Shown: positions 37,312 to 46,715 of the stretch, piece after piece
How the letters are laid out: each line of letters opens with the position of its first letter
Numbering within the stretch: position 1 is the first letter of the stretch
Assembly: GCF_947488565.1 (NCBI RefSeq)
Contig: NZ_CANKZC010000006.1
Span: 62,001-126,000, forward strand
DNA from: an uncultured Psychrobacter sp.
GTDB lineage: Bacteria > Pseudomonadota > Gammaproteobacteria > Pseudomonadales > Moraxellaceae
Length of the DNA: 64,000 nt
Direction: 5' to 3'
The notes under the pieces: model-generated
Database searches by the model: none
What the model saw: only the letters and a program-made list of their open reading frames with translations
Told to the model about the DNA's origin: nothing
Program-made: the position numbers and the translations under genes

Positions 37312-37992
37312 CTAGCTGGCTTCCCCTACCATATAATCCACAGCATTTTGGACTTCTTCATCAGGAATATCGGCCCCACCTTTCGCTGGCATAGCATTAA
37401 AGCCGTTAATAGCATGTGTATATAAAGTATCTGTACCTTTTGCTATACGTGGCCCCCAAGCACCTGCATCACCTAATATAGGTGAACCAAGCAGTCCTGA
37501 TGCATGGCAAGTCTGACATACTGCGTTATATACCGCTTTACCATCACGAGGGCCATCGCCAGCTGCTGGACCAGAGGAACGGGCTGTCACATCACAAACC
37601 TCATCGTCTTCAAAACAGACTTTAGCAACTGGTTGAATACGGGCTATCAGATTGGGATATAAAGCAATGAGCTTTTGCACTTGCGGTGTATCCTCAGGAA
37701 TCGGCTCTTCATTAGCCGCAGGAGCTGCTTGCGCTGTTTCTTCTGTTGCTGCGCCCTCTTCAGTCGTAGCATCTGCAGGTAGAGCACCATCAACAGGAGC
37801 AGTGTCGCTTGTAGTATTAGCGGCAGCTTGTGGCTCTTCACCTAGCTGTTGAGGCGCATCTTCAACCACTTCTTGCGCTTCTGCTACATCAGATACCGTT
37901 ACAGATGTATCTGCAACGTCTTCAGCTTGGCTCACTGCGATACTAGCGATTCCTAGAATGGCAGCTGCCGATAACATAACTACTTTTCTCAT
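37312..37992 (-). CDS. Periplasmic cytochrome c5 family protein
   Basis: The 226-residue protein starts with a signal peptide (MRKVVMLSAAAILGIASIAV, cleaved after SQA), followed by an acidic, Ala/Glu/Pro-rich linker (about residues 25-105). The C-terminal c-type domain has the haem motif CQTCH (Cys159, Cys162, His163) and a later axial Met in NAMPAKGG, plus the family ending EEVQNAVDYMV. Cytochrome c5 shuttles electrons in the periplasm. Two Cys (VCFEDDEVC) before the haem site could form a disulphide. The long acidic linker is notable. Confidence 0.9.
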   Translation of the reverse strand: MRKVVMLSAAAILGIASIAVSQAEDVADTSVTVSDVAEAQEVVEDAPQQLGEEPQAAANTTSDTAPVDGALPADATTEEGAATEETAQAAPAANEEPIPEDTPQVQKLIALYPNLIARIQPVAKVCFEDDEVCDVTARSSGPAAGDGPRDGKAVYNAVCQTCHASGLLGSPILGDAGAWGPRIAKGTDTLYTHAINGFNAMPAKGGADIPDEEVQNAVDYMVGEAS

Positions 37993-38371
37993 TCGTCACG
38001 TTCTCTTATTTACGTATACAAGTGCTGGCACGACTTGGACATTCTGTCTATCTTCCTTTGACAGTATCTAGTTATCAATGGCAAACAACCATTCCAAAGG
38101 CAAGCGTACTTGTAATCGGTGATTATGAATATGAATTTTCCCTAACATTATAAGGGAAAAGGTATACCAATTGCCATGCCTGTTTACTGACTATCTTATT
38201 ATTTATCAAATAATCTTCAGAGCTCGTTTCATTTATTGGCTTTACTACTTTTATTTGTTAGACTAAGCGGTCTTTATTTTTCGACGACTTATACTGCAAG
38301 TTTACTTTATGCATGCAGTTTTATACATGCAGTGATTTGACTCGTTCTACATAGCAGTTAATTCATCACAT
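37993..38371. other. Intergenic region with probable tRNA-Arg promoter
   Basis: This region holds the leftward promoter of the cytochrome gene and the tRNA-Arg promoter. A TTGACT -35 (38337-38342) and TAATTC -10 (38359-38364) are spaced by 16 bases, and the tRNA starts 8 bases later. No other structure was recognised. Confidence 0.45.
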
Positions 38372-38448
38372 GCGCTCGTAGCTCAGTTGGATAGAGTATC
38401 GGTTTCCGAAGCCGAGGGTCGTGGGTTCGATTCCCGCCGAGCGCACCA
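38372..38448 (+). tRNA. tRNA-Arg (anticodon CCG)
   Basis: This is a 77-base tRNA with encoded CCA. The acceptor stem GCGCTCG pairs with CGAGCGC. The anticodon stem TCGGT/GCCGA encloses the loop TTCCGAA, giving anticodon CCG, which reads CGG arginine codons. The D-arm (TAGCTCAGTTGGATAGAGTA) and T-arm (GGGTTCGATTCCC) are canonical. No integrated element is visible next to it. Confidence 0.96.
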
Positions 38449-38923
38449 ATCATTGTAACCAATCTATTATTTTAAAGTATATCCCACTGAGCCAACTTGT
38501 CTATTTTGGTTTAGCGGTAATGCTGTGTCTGACATTTCCAAAATTTTCTTATCAAATACCTGTCTATTCAAATACCCGTTTACTCTAAACCTACCCTTCT
38601 CTTTTATCACTCCTAAACCTTTCTTTTGAGCAAGCTACTTTATGGCAAAAATACGCCTTTTTGCTTTCTTTGCTTAATCTTTACAAAAAAACTACTTTTA
38701 TTAGAAATAATACTTACATTTTAAAAGCAACATAAGTATTATTGCTTATTAGGTATTTATGTAACTATATGTAATTAAATGAATATATAGTAATATTCTA
38801 GTAACCAAATATAGATGCAAGTACAGAATATTTTTGGCTCGTTAATTGCATGTTTAAGATAGGTTTAAACGAGCCAGCGGTTTATAAATTTTAATATAGT
38901 ATGAGTTAAGTCTAGGAGACGTA
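38449..38923. other. AT-rich intergenic region after tRNA-Arg
   Basis: The 475-base region contains no repeats of att type, no ORF of note and no clear terminator. AGGAGA at 38914-38919 is the ribosome-binding site of the short gene that follows. Confidence 0.35.
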
Positions 38924-39007
38924 ATGAGTGTATTTTATATGGCAGCATTATCAGTAGGGTCTGTATTCTGGGGAATGGTTGTTGTTTGGCTGATGGCAAC
39001 GCGATAA
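38924..39007 (+). CDS. 27-residue membrane peptide
   Basis: The short ORF MSVFYMAALSVGSVFWGMVV (then VWLMATR) is preceded by an excellent AGGAGA ribosome-binding site 4 bases before ATG. The product is a single hydrophobic helix with a C-terminal Arg, the pattern of small membrane subunits such as those of terminal oxidases (CydX or CcoM types), which it resembles in size but not clearly in sequence. No neighbour is a partner: cytochrome c5 lies about 0.9 kb upstream on the other strand. I do not recognise it. Likely a real small membrane protein because of the strong translation signal. Confidence 0.6.
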   Translation: MSVFYMAALSVGSVFWGMVVVWLMATR

Positions 39008-39025
39008 GTAGCTGGCTTGTTGAGC

Positions 39026-39394
39026 TCAACATATTTCTTGCAAGTCAGTACCAAGCTGGGCTCGATTCGGTACTCGATGATAATTGATAATAGGCACCTC
39101 TCCTAAGCGGCGCTCACCAGCTGCGATACTATTATCTATGGTAATCATTGCAATCTTTTTATTCTCTTTGGTAATTAGCAAATGCTTGGCTCTTCTGCTG
39201 GTACTATAATTAGGAAAGTGTTTTTTAATTAAAACAGCTGTCTTTTGTAAGCTATCATTTGTTAATGGCTTCTTACCCGTTGATGCGTGTGCTCCACTTT
39301 TGGGATCAACTTTATTACTACGTAAATGTGCTATCAGCCATAGTACTGTAATGACTGCTAGCAATATGACAAGCCACCAAATTCCGTCTATCAT
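39026..39394 (-). CDS. Small membrane-anchored protein of unknown function
   Basis: The 122-residue protein has an N-terminal membrane segment (about residues 5-25, IWWLVILLAVITVLWLIAHL) followed by a Ser/Lys-rich linker and a soluble basic C-terminal part (VLIKKHFPNYSTSRRAKHLL, IAMITIDNSIAAGERRLGEV). It lies divergent to the sirtuin gene, 35 bases from its start. No family recognised. Confidence 0.65.
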   Translation of the reverse strand: MIDGIWWLVILLAVITVLWLIAHLRSNKVDPKSGAHASTGKKPLTNDSLQKTAVLIKKHFPNYSTSRRAKHLLITKENKKIAMITIDNSIAAGERRLGEVPIINYHRVPNRAQLGTDLQEIC

Positions 39395-39429
39395 AGAAAA
39401 GTATATCCATTATTAGCAAGGGTTAAGTC

Positions 39430-40233
39430 ATGGTAGCAGAATTATCGCCAAAACTAATAGCAGAAGTACATCGGGCTGCTAAATTGCTAGCGGTTCGACC
39501 ACAGATCTGTATTCTAACTGGTGCAGGCATATCAGCAGAAAGTGGCATTCCAACTTTTCGTGATAAGCAAACTGGTCTCTGGGAACATTATCGAGCAGAG
39601 GATTTGGCAAGCCCCACTGCCTTTGCTCGCGACCCACATTTGGTATGGTCGTGGTATCAATGGCGCAGACAACTGGTGCATGACAAAAAACCCAATCCTG
39701 CTCACTATGCGCTTGCCCAGTGGCAACAAGACGCCAAAAACCACAAACAGCACTTTACGTTGGTCACACAAAACGTCGATGATTTGCATGAACAAGCTGG
39801 TAGTGAGGCCATTCATTTACATGGTCATCTGTGGCGTAATCGCTGTCACGACTGTGGTACACTTTATCAAAATGAATCAGCAGCTTTAGATAGTAGTAAA
39901 AAAGCCATCAGTTTCGATGATAGAGTGATAACATGCCAACAGTGTGATGGTTATATCAGACCTGATATCGTCTGGTTTGGTGAGGCGCTACCTATAGGAG
40001 CATGGCAAACGGCTGAAGAGGCTGCCGCTAATTGCGATGTATTCATCAGTATTGGTACATCAAGCTTGGTATACCCTGCTGCGGGTCTGGCACAATTAGC
40101 TCAGCAAAATGGTGCAACAGTCATTGAGATAAACCCAAATCCAACGCCTAATACCATCGTGGATATCACATTGGCTGCAAACGCCGGCGTGACAATGCCT
40201 TTACTAATGCAAAAAGTGACTGCTCTCGCATAA
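39430..40233 (+). CDS. cobB: NAD-dependent protein deacylase (sirtuin)
   Basis: CobB removes acyl groups from protein lysines with NAD as co-substrate. The 267-residue protein shows GAGIS (residues 31-35), TQNVDDLH, catalytic His131 (IHLHGHL), zinc Cys139, Cys142, Cys169 and Cys172, and GTSSLVYPAAGL for NAD binding. Tyr76 and Arg79 (WYQWRR) match the Y-x-x-R pair found in SIRT5-like sirtuins, which recognise succinyl and malonyl lysine, so desuccinylase activity is likely. Start at 39430 gives a short extension before the Rossmann core. Confidence 0.94.
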   Translation: MVAELSPKLIAEVHRAAKLLAVRPQICILTGAGISAESGIPTFRDKQTGLWEHYRAEDLASPTAFARDPHLVWSWYQWRRQLVHDKKPNPAHYALAQWQQDAKNHKQHFTLVTQNVDDLHEQAGSEAIHLHGHLWRNRCHDCGTLYQNESAALDSSKKAISFDDRVITCQQCDGYIRPDIVWFGEALPIGAWQTAEEAAANCDVFISIGTSSLVYPAAGLAQLAQQNGATVIEINPNPTPNTIVDITLAANAGVTMPLLMQKVTALA

Positions 40234-40358
40234 TCGCTGTACAAAATTCAAAGCATCTATTTACTGACAAAATACGTACGGTATCAATAATAGCCAAATG
40301 CTTTATAGTACTTTATATAAATGATTAAGTTTTGAGCTGCCCCTGAACAATTAAACAA

Positions 40359-41357
40359 TTACTGCAATACATGATCCACTTTAGCCAAGTAAGCTTGTTT
40401 TAGGTCATCATCTATGAAAGATGATCTAAAAGAGTTTTTTACCAATGTGACAATGTCGTTTTCTGTTAATGGTAAGTTGTCACACAAGTTGATAAAATTT
40501 TGGTTAATATAACCTTTAAAATAGGCTGGGTCATCTGAATTGACGCTCACATTTAGACCATAATCTAAAAGCTCTTTGATATTGTGCGCTTTGTAGTCTT
40601 CAAACACTTTCAATTCAATATTTGAGTTTGGGCAAACCGTAAGCGGTATTTGCTCTTCTTTTAGCCGCTGCATAAGCGTATCACTATGAATCGACTGCAC
40701 GCCGTGGTCTATTCTATCGATACCCAATAAATCTAAAGCCTCATAAATATAAGAAAAGTCACCTTCTTCGCCTGCATGGGCGACTAATTTAAACCCTGCC
40801 TCTTTTGCCTTTTCAAATACCTCTGTGAATTTTGATGGCGGGTTACCAAGCTCTGAAGAATCAAGACCAACACCAATGATATCCTCCTTAAATGCCATCG
40901 CCTCCTCTAACGTATCAAAAGCATCTTGCTGTGATAAATGACGTAAAAAACACATGATAATACCAGAAGTAATACCGTATCTTTCTTTGGCATCAGCCAG
41001 CGCTTCTTTTATACCAGTGATTACAGTTTCAAAAGCGATGCCTCTTGCCGTATGCGTCTGAGGGTCAAAGAATATCTCAGTATGAATAACATTGTCTTCA
41101 ACACATTTTAAGATATATTCCCAAGTCAAATCATAAAAATCGTCTTTTGTGATAAGTACGTTGGCACCAGCGTAATAAATGTCTAAAAAAGTCTGTAGAT
41201 TGGTGAAATTATAAGCATTACGTACGTCCTCTATGTCTTTATAAGGAATATCTATGTTGTTTTTTTTAGCCAGCCTAAACATAAGCTCAGGCTCTAATGA
41301 ACCTTCGATATGTAGATGCAATTCAGCCTTTGGTAGTTTTTTTATGAGATCAATCAT
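40359..41357 (-). CDS. Adenine/adenosine deaminase family protein
   Basis: The 332-residue metal-dependent TIM-barrel hydrolase carries the zinc-binding HxH (His14, His16 in AELHLHIEGSLEPELMF), HAGEEG, and NSDDPAYF motifs. The segments FFDPQTHTARGI, CFLRHLSQQDAF, VGLDSSELGNPPSKF and VNSDDPAYFKGY fit the adenine deaminase branch (fungal Aah1-like type 2) more than classical Add. It may convert adenine to hypoxanthine. Annotation pipelines often call it add; because substrate choice cannot be decided by eye, no symbol is given. It stands alone. Confidence 0.9.
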   Translation of the reverse strand: MIDLIKKLPKAELHLHIEGSLEPELMFRLAKKNNIDIPYKDIEDVRNAYNFTNLQTFLDIYYAGANVLITKDDFYDLTWEYILKCVEDNVIHTEIFFDPQTHTARGIAFETVITGIKEALADAKERYGITSGIIMCFLRHLSQQDAFDTLEEAMAFKEDIIGVGLDSSELGNPPSKFTEVFEKAKEAGFKLVAHAGEEGDFSYIYEALDLLGIDRIDHGVQSIHSDTLMQRLKEEQIPLTVCPNSNIELKVFEDYKAHNIKELLDYGLNVSVNSDDPAYFKGYINQNFINLCDNLPLTENDIVTLVKNSFRSSFIDDDLKQAYLAKVDHVLQ

Positions 41358-41401
41358 AGTATTTCCTTATCTTTAATTGCCTATCTATAATTTTGTGGAA
41401 G

Positions 41402-41932
41402 CTACTTTAAAAAGACTACCGTATCAGACAGCTCATTACCTGCTGGGTCATGCTCTAAGTGGTAATACTGACGCAATAGCTGTCCTATCTCATCTAGTAG
41501 ATCAGTCAAGCTTTCTTCTGACTTTTTGTTGGCAATGCCCGTCACTGCTTTGTCACACATCGCACGCCATACTGTAGGACTGACATGAGCGCTAATACCA
41601 CGATCTGCGACAATCTCCAGCTTATGCTCACAGATATTGACATAAACCAAGACCCCCGTGTTTTCTTCAGTATCCCATACACGGTATTCGCTAAACAAAT
41701 CGATAGCACGCTCACGGCAGTTGGTGCTATAAGCTTCTTGAATGGGTAGATGGTTTTCTATAACCAAAAAAACTTCGCCACGATGACCTTGCTCTGCTTC
41801 TGTCACTTTCGCTGTTAAACGGGCCTTAACCTCTGCTGTTAACCATTTGCTGTTCAGCATCGGAACAAACAAGACTTGACGCCACCAGCGAGCAAAACTT
41901 GCCTCTGATGAAGGTAAGTTGTTTTGTGCCAT
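41402..41932 (-). CDS. TPM domain protein
   Basis: The 176-residue protein carries a TPM fold (GHRGEVFLVIENHLPI, RAIDLFSEYRVWDTEENTGV, HKLEIVADRGISAHVSPTVW). It has no signal peptide; TPM domains occur in thylakoid and membrane-quality proteins with unclear biochemistry. It is third in the leftward lemA-TPM-TPM group and 116 bases downstream of the larger TPM gene. Confidence 0.85.
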   Translation of the reverse strand: MAQNNLPSSEASFARWWRQVLFVPMLNSKWLTAEVKARLTAKVTEAEQGHRGEVFLVIENHLPIQEAYSTNCRERAIDLFSEYRVWDTEENTGVLVYVNICEHKLEIVADRGISAHVSPTVWRAMCDKAVTGIANKKSEESLTDLLDEIGQLLRQYYHLEHDPAGNELSDTVVFLK

Positions 41933-42048
41933 AATGTTTCCTCAAGTAGGCGATTGCTCATTGTCGTCTAATACATTATCAAACAAATTATAAAAGCAAT
42001 GTTCTTAATATTTAATGCTACAAATCGATTGTTATGATGATGGTTGGC

Positions 42049-43206
42049 TTACCACGATCCACCAGCACCGCCACCACCAAAGCCGCCACCGCCGCCGCCG
42101 AAGCCGCCGCCGCCGAAGCCACCGCCGCCGCCACCAAGTCCAGGTAAGAAAATTAAACCGCCGCCGCCGCGTCCACCACGACCACCGCCGCCTGAACCTC
42201 TAGCAATTAAGAACATCCAGATAAAGATGGCCATAATGACAGTCATAAAGAATCCGCCACCCAATGCTAAAGAACCAGCAAAGAAACCACCAGCCGTTAA
42301 GATAGAGCCAAATACTCGTCCAAAAATACTAGTAATAAACTTACCAAAAATCATCGCCATGATGAACAAAAAAACAGGCGTTGATGGTTCATCCGAACCT
42401 TGCTGAGCGTTACGTTCTGCGGCTTGAGCATCGGCACGAGCCAGCACGTCAGTATCAGCAGTGAGTCGAGCTTCAAGTGCACCAACACCTGCCAATAACC
42501 CAGATCCATAGTTGTTTTGCTTGAATAGTGGCGTAATATCCTCACGGATAATACGATTGACCGCCGCATCCGGCAACACGCCTTCCAACCCATAACCCGT
42601 TAAGATATACATGTCACGATCATTGACTGCTACCACAATCAGTAAGCCGTCATCAATGTCCTCCTCCCCAAGCTCCCACTTATTAGCAACCTGTAAAGCA
42701 TAGTCAAATATCGGTAAGCCATTTGTGCTAGGTACGATGACGATTGCTGCTTGAGCTAGACCTTGCTGGTAGATATTCCTAAGCTGGGTCTCTAAACGCT
42801 GTTTCTCTTGCGGATTTAGTATATTTGCTTGATCAACGACTGGTTGATTTAATATGAGCTTATCAGCATCAACATTAGCCGCATCAGATTGCACAGGTGG
42901 CTGTACAGTGGCCTGAGACTCTGCTATGGCTTCATCATTGGCAGCATTTGGATTGATAGCCTCATTACCAAGTATGGTGCCTCCAATAGCGTCGTTACCA
43001 AGTACCGCATCATTAATGGCTTCATTCGCCTCGCCAGCTTTAGCGATCGCTACTAAGTCCTCAACGCTACGGGTCTGCATTTGCGCATCGGTCGCACTCT
43101 CAGCTGTCGCAACATTAGCATCATCCGGCGCAGCATGCAGCAGCGTTGTATTGCCCGCGCTGAGTGTTAATAATAATGCCGAGACGATTGCTTTTGAATT
43201 CTTCAT
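42049..43206 (-). CDS. TPM domain membrane protein with Gly-rich tail (YgcG-like)
   Basis: The 385-residue protein has a signal peptide (about residues 1-26, ending LLHA), an Ala/Asn-rich linker with repeated NEAI-type units (ANEAI, GNDAI, GNEAI), a TPM domain (about 120-260; VDQANILNPQEKQRLETQL, ANKWELGEEDIDDGLLIVVA, GYGLEGVLPDAAVNRII), two membrane segments (about 290-345) and a very Gly-rich end that reads GGGGGFGGGGFGG and ends GGSW. LemA and this protein are a common pair. The DNA of the tail is a run of GCC/ACC repeats on the plus strand. Confidence 0.9.
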   Translation of the reverse strand: MKNSKAIVSALLLTLSAGNTTLLHAAPDDANVATAESATDAQMQTRSVEDLVAIAKAGEANEAINDAVLGNDAIGGTILGNEAINPNAANDEAIAESQATVQPPVQSDAANVDADKLILNQPVVDQANILNPQEKQRLETQLRNIYQQGLAQAAIVIVPSTNGLPIFDYALQVANKWELGEEDIDDGLLIVVAVNDRDMYILTGYGLEGVLPDAAVNRIIREDITPLFKQNNYGSGLLAGVGALEARLTADTDVLARADAQAAERNAQQGSDEPSTPVFLFIMAMIFGKFITSIFGRVFGSILTAGGFFAGSLALGGGFFMTVIMAIFIWMFLIARGSGGGGRGGRGGGGLIFLPGLGGGGGGFGGGGFGGGGGGFGGGGAGGSW

Positions 43207-43359
43207 CTAATCTATACCACCTTTAGTGACACGCTTGCTGAACGAAATTATGACTTATTATAAATAGGAGTCTTTTTTGCACCTTTGTGAATAGCGACTA
43301 ATCATAGATAGCGAGTAAAGCTACTACTAAACGCCGCTTTTTGACCCAAAACGCTGACT

Positions 43360-43989
43360 TTATTGTGCAGTAGCTTCATCATCTCCAAAATCAACTGTAG
43401 GTGCGGTCGAGATCTCTTCTTCATTAGCAACTGTAAAGTTCGGCTTAGTATCCATACCGAACACTTTGGCTGTGATATTAGTTGGGAACTGACGTACCGT
43501 TGTATTGTAGCCCTGCACTTCTTGAATATAACGATTACGAGCTACTGTAATACGATTTTCAGTTCCTTCTAACTGTGCCTGCAAGTCTTGAAACAAAGCG
43601 TCAGATTTGAGCTCAGGGTAACGTTCGGACACTGCCATCAGACGTGACAATGCTCCCCCCATCTGAGCTTGGGCTTCAGCATAACGTTCCATCGCTTGTG
43701 GGTCATTGAGTACTTCTGGCGTTATATTGATGCTACCTGCACGCGAACGCGCTTCTGCCACCTGAGTGAACACCTCTTGCTCTTGGTCTGCATATTGTTG
43801 CACAACTTTTACCAAGTTTGGCACCAGATCCGAACGGCGCTGATATTGGTTGACCACTTCTGACCAAGCTGCTGTGACTTGCTCATCTTGTGATTGCAAA
43901 TTGTTATAACCACAGCCTGACAAACCTACGGTTGAGGTTGCCAATACTGCTGATAACAACATAGGTTTTATAATAGATTTACGCGTCAT
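43360..43989 (-). CDS. lemA: LemA family lipoprotein
   Basis: The 209-residue protein has a lipoprotein signal (VGLSGC, Cys26), followed by the LemA helical domain: NNLQSQDEQVTAAWSEVVNQ, YQRRSDLVPNLVKVVQQYAD, EVFTQVAEARSRA, and ENRITVARNRYIQEVQGYNT, FPTNITAKVFGM. LemA proteins are membrane-anchored helical bundles of unclear function, usually next to TPM proteins, as here. The Cys is followed by Gly/Tyr, so anchoring in the outer membrane is expected. Confidence 0.92.
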   Translation of the reverse strand: MTRKSIIKPMLLSAVLATSTVGLSGCGYNNLQSQDEQVTAAWSEVVNQYQRRSDLVPNLVKVVQQYADQEQEVFTQVAEARSRAGSINITPEVLNDPQAMERYAEAQAQMGGALSRLMAVSERYPELKSDALFQDLQAQLEGTENRITVARNRYIQEVQGYNTTVRQFPTNITAKVFGMDTKPNFTVANEEEISTAPTVDFGDDEATAQ

Positions 43990-44941
43990 CTCTGTTTCTC
44001 CTAATAATAATTAACTGCTTAGCCATTTATACCAAATAATAACTTGTAATGTCACAGACAAACGATTGTCTTTAATTGTGCTGCTAATAATGGCGACATA
44101 GCCGCTTTTTTACAATTCATCGTTACTAAAACACAACCGCAAAATAGGACTGCTGACTTTTTTATTGTGCGTCAATTTACTATTCTACCTTTATTTTTAT
44201 TATGACCTAATCAATTTCTACAATATCGATAACAGTATGCAAGCAGTTGATAAAAGGTCCTCAAATCCTAGTACGACACTATCTAACAATACATTTAATA
44301 GTCCTATATCGATTTAACAAATCAATTATTGAAAATTACATACACGGATAATTCAAAAAAAAATCTAGTAATTATAAAGAAATTGTGGCAAATTGCAGTT
44401 ACTTAACCGTATGGTTTGCATACATTCGGTAGTGGAGTTGTTATTTATTTGATATTAGCGCAGTATAAAACGAAAAATCGTTTTTGTTTTGGTGACAAAT
44501 ATTATAGCTAGTGAACGGTTTTCTTACTGTTATCATTTAGCATTTACTAAAATGTCTAACGATAATCTAAGGTTCATGTTCGTGTACTATAAGTTTGTAA
44601 GCTGTTAGCAAACAAGAATAACGTAAATGGTTGAATGCCATCAGATTATTGATTGATGCGTATTTGATTATAATAATTATTTGTTTTATCCGCTGGTCTA
44701 TTTTTTACCTACCTATTCTTACTGCGTTATACGTCATAATATTGTGACAACCAGAAAGGCAAAAGGACTTGCGACCGCAGCTAGGATCTATTAACACTGT
44801 TTGTGTTACTTGATAAGCCAAGCGGATAAATACAGACATTTACAATCCATCCTAAGCGGTTAAAAAGATATTAAGCCTGAGTTTAGTACGATGTTTAATA
44901 TCCTTTATCGCTATTTTAAGGACGTTTGAGGAAGACATAAT
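43990..44941. other. Long intergenic region before the AGCS gene
   Basis: These 952 bases, AT-rich at first, separate lemA from the symporter gene. No ORF with a ribosome-binding site. The 12-mer AGGCAAAAGGAC (44757-44768) equals part of the conserved core of glycine riboswitches, and glycine/alanine symporters are known targets of these. However, I cannot find the matching GCCGAAGG partner segment or the usual stems nearby, so a riboswitch is not supported on present evidence. Nothing else recognised. Confidence 0.3.
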
Positions 44942-46489
44942 ATGGAAAGTTTAGTCAGTTTAGTAAACGGAATTATTTGGAGCCCGGCTCTGATCTACCT
45001 GTGTTTGGGCGCAGGTCTGTTTTATTCTATTATGACGCGCTTTGTACAAGTGCGTTTGTTCAGTGAAATGGTAAAACTACTGTTTACGGGTAAATCTAGT
45101 GAACAGGGTATCTCATCTTTTCAGGCGTTAGCTGTCTCACTCGCAGGACGCGTGGGTATGGGTAACATTGCAGGTGTTGCTGCTGCCATTGGCTTCGGTG
45201 GTCCTGGTGCCGTATTTTGGATGTGGATTGTAGCGTTCTTAGGAGCATCTACTGCTTACGTTGAATCGACACTGGCACAGATCTATAAAGAAAAAGATGT
45301 GGTGACTGGCGAATATCGCGGTGGCCCGGCATATTACTTTGAGCGCGCACTTGGCCAAAAATGGTATGGGATCCTTTTTGCAGTCTCCTCTATCTTAGCT
45401 TGCGGTATGTTCTTACCGGGTGTACAAGCAAACGGTGTTATCAGTGCATTTGCACAGGTAATGGGTGAAGGCACTATGATGAGCGTCGGGAGCTTAGAAG
45501 TTGGCTCTATGCGTCTGGTTGCGTTAGTAATCATCTTAGTCGTGTTAGGGATTATCATTTTTGGTGGTATTAAGCGTATTGCAACCTTTACTGAGTTTGC
45601 AGTTCCTTTTATGGCACTAGGCTATATTGTTTTAGCCTTGATTATCATGTTTACAAACTTCGATATGATCCCTCAAGTTTTTGGTCTGATCGTTGGTGAC
45701 GCCTTTACTGCTCAAGCAGGTTTTGGTGCGGCAATCGGTTGGGGGGTTAAACGTGGTATTTACTCAAACGAAGCAGGTCAAGGTACCGGTCCTCATGCAG
45801 CAGCGGCAGCTGAAGTTCAGCATCCATCACAGCAAGGTTTGGTACAGGCATTCTCAGTCTATGTCGATACTATCTTAGTATGTTCTGCTACGGCCTTTAT
45901 GATTCTCACGATGGGTACTTATAATATTCAAGGTACGCTACCTGATGGTCAGTTCATCGTTCAAAACGTAGCAGCGACTACTGAAATTAACGCGCCTGCC
46001 TTTACACAAATGGCGATGGAATCAGTATACGGCTCATTCGGTGATACTTTCATTGCTGTCGCAGTATTCTTCTTTGCCTTTACCACTATTCTGGCTTACT
46101 ACTATATCGCTGAAGTAAACGTGGCTTATTTGACTCGCTTTTTGGGTCGTAACGCAAACAAGACGGGTTTATTCTTAGTTAAAATTCTCATCATGGCAAT
46201 GGTTGCTTATGGTGGTCTAAACTCAGCTGGTTATATTTGGGCTATCGGTGATATCGGTGTTGGTCTGATGGCATGGCTTAATATCGTTGGTATTCTTGTT
46301 ATCTTTATCGTTGCACGTCCAACACTTACCATGCTCAAAGACTATGAAGCACAGCGTAAAGCGGGTGTTAAGCGCTATAGCTTTGATCCTGCAAAATACG
46401 GTATTAAGAATGCGCCATATTGGGAAGCACGCCATTTAAAAGAGCAACAAAGAATGGCTGAAAGTCCTCTACATAAAGAGCCTAAATAA
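44942..46489 (+). CDS. Alanine/glycine:cation symporter (AGCS family)
   Basis: The 515-residue inner-membrane protein with about 10-11 helices imports alanine or glycine with Na+ or H+. The family signature appears as GRVGMGNIAGVAAAIGFGGP in the first quarter, and SNEAGQGTGPHAAAAAEVQH in the middle. A GGAAG ribosome-binding site lies before ATG. Terminator at 46527-46559. The long leader could carry regulation. Confidence 0.94.
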   Translation: MESLVSLVNGIIWSPALIYLCLGAGLFYSIMTRFVQVRLFSEMVKLLFTGKSSEQGISSFQALAVSLAGRVGMGNIAGVAAAIGFGGPGAVFWMWIVAFLGASTAYVESTLAQIYKEKDVVTGEYRGGPAYYFERALGQKWYGILFAVSSILACGMFLPGVQANGVISAFAQVMGEGTMMSVGSLEVGSMRLVALVIILVVLGIIIFGGIKRIATFTEFAVPFMALGYIVLALIIMFTNFDMIPQVFGLIVGDAFTAQAGFGAAIGWGVKRGIYSNEAGQGTGPHAAAAAEVQHPSQQGLVQAFSVYVDTILVCSATAFMILTMGTYNIQGTLPDGQFIVQNVAATTEINAPAFTQMAMESVYGSFGDTFIAVAVFFFAFTTILAYYYIAEVNVAYLTRFLGRNANKTGLFLVKILIMAMVAYGGLNSAGYIWAIGDIGVGLMAWLNIVGILVIFIVARPTLTMLKDYEAQRKAGVKRYSFDPAKYGIKNAPYWEARHLKEQQRMAESPLHKEPK

Positions 46490-46526
46490 GACTCTTTAAA
46501 GCAGCTATCGTGTACTAATATAATAT

Positions 46527-46559
46527 AAAAAGCCTGAGGCAATGGTCTCAGGCTTTTTT
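46527..46559 (+). terminator. Terminator of the symporter gene
   Basis: AGCCTGAG (46531-46538) and CTCAGGCT (46547-46554) pair, followed by a T-run. Confidence 0.88.
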
Positions 46560-46635
46560 ATGCGCTTCATTATGCCCTATCTATTACTGGCAATTACTAT
46601 CGTTGATAATATGCACAGACAGTCTTTAACCCAAT

Positions 46636-46662
46636 AAAAAACCCAGCACGCTTGGCTGAGTT
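46636..46662 (-). terminator. Terminator of the fasciclin gene
   Basis: Read leftward, AACTCAGC (complement of 46655-46662) pairs with GCTGGGTT (complement of 46640-46647) with one G-U, followed by a T-run. It is downstream of the 46716-47351 gene. Confidence 0.7.
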
Positions 46663-46715
46663 TTAGTCTTAGCATTGACGGGGGTTCGAATCATACTATC
46701 TTTAATAACAACCTA

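Noticed and set aside
42050..42200. GCC/ACC-rich repeat tract
   Set aside because: It is the coding sequence for the Gly-rich tail of the YgcG-like protein, not a separate element; the forward-strand frames there are shadows.
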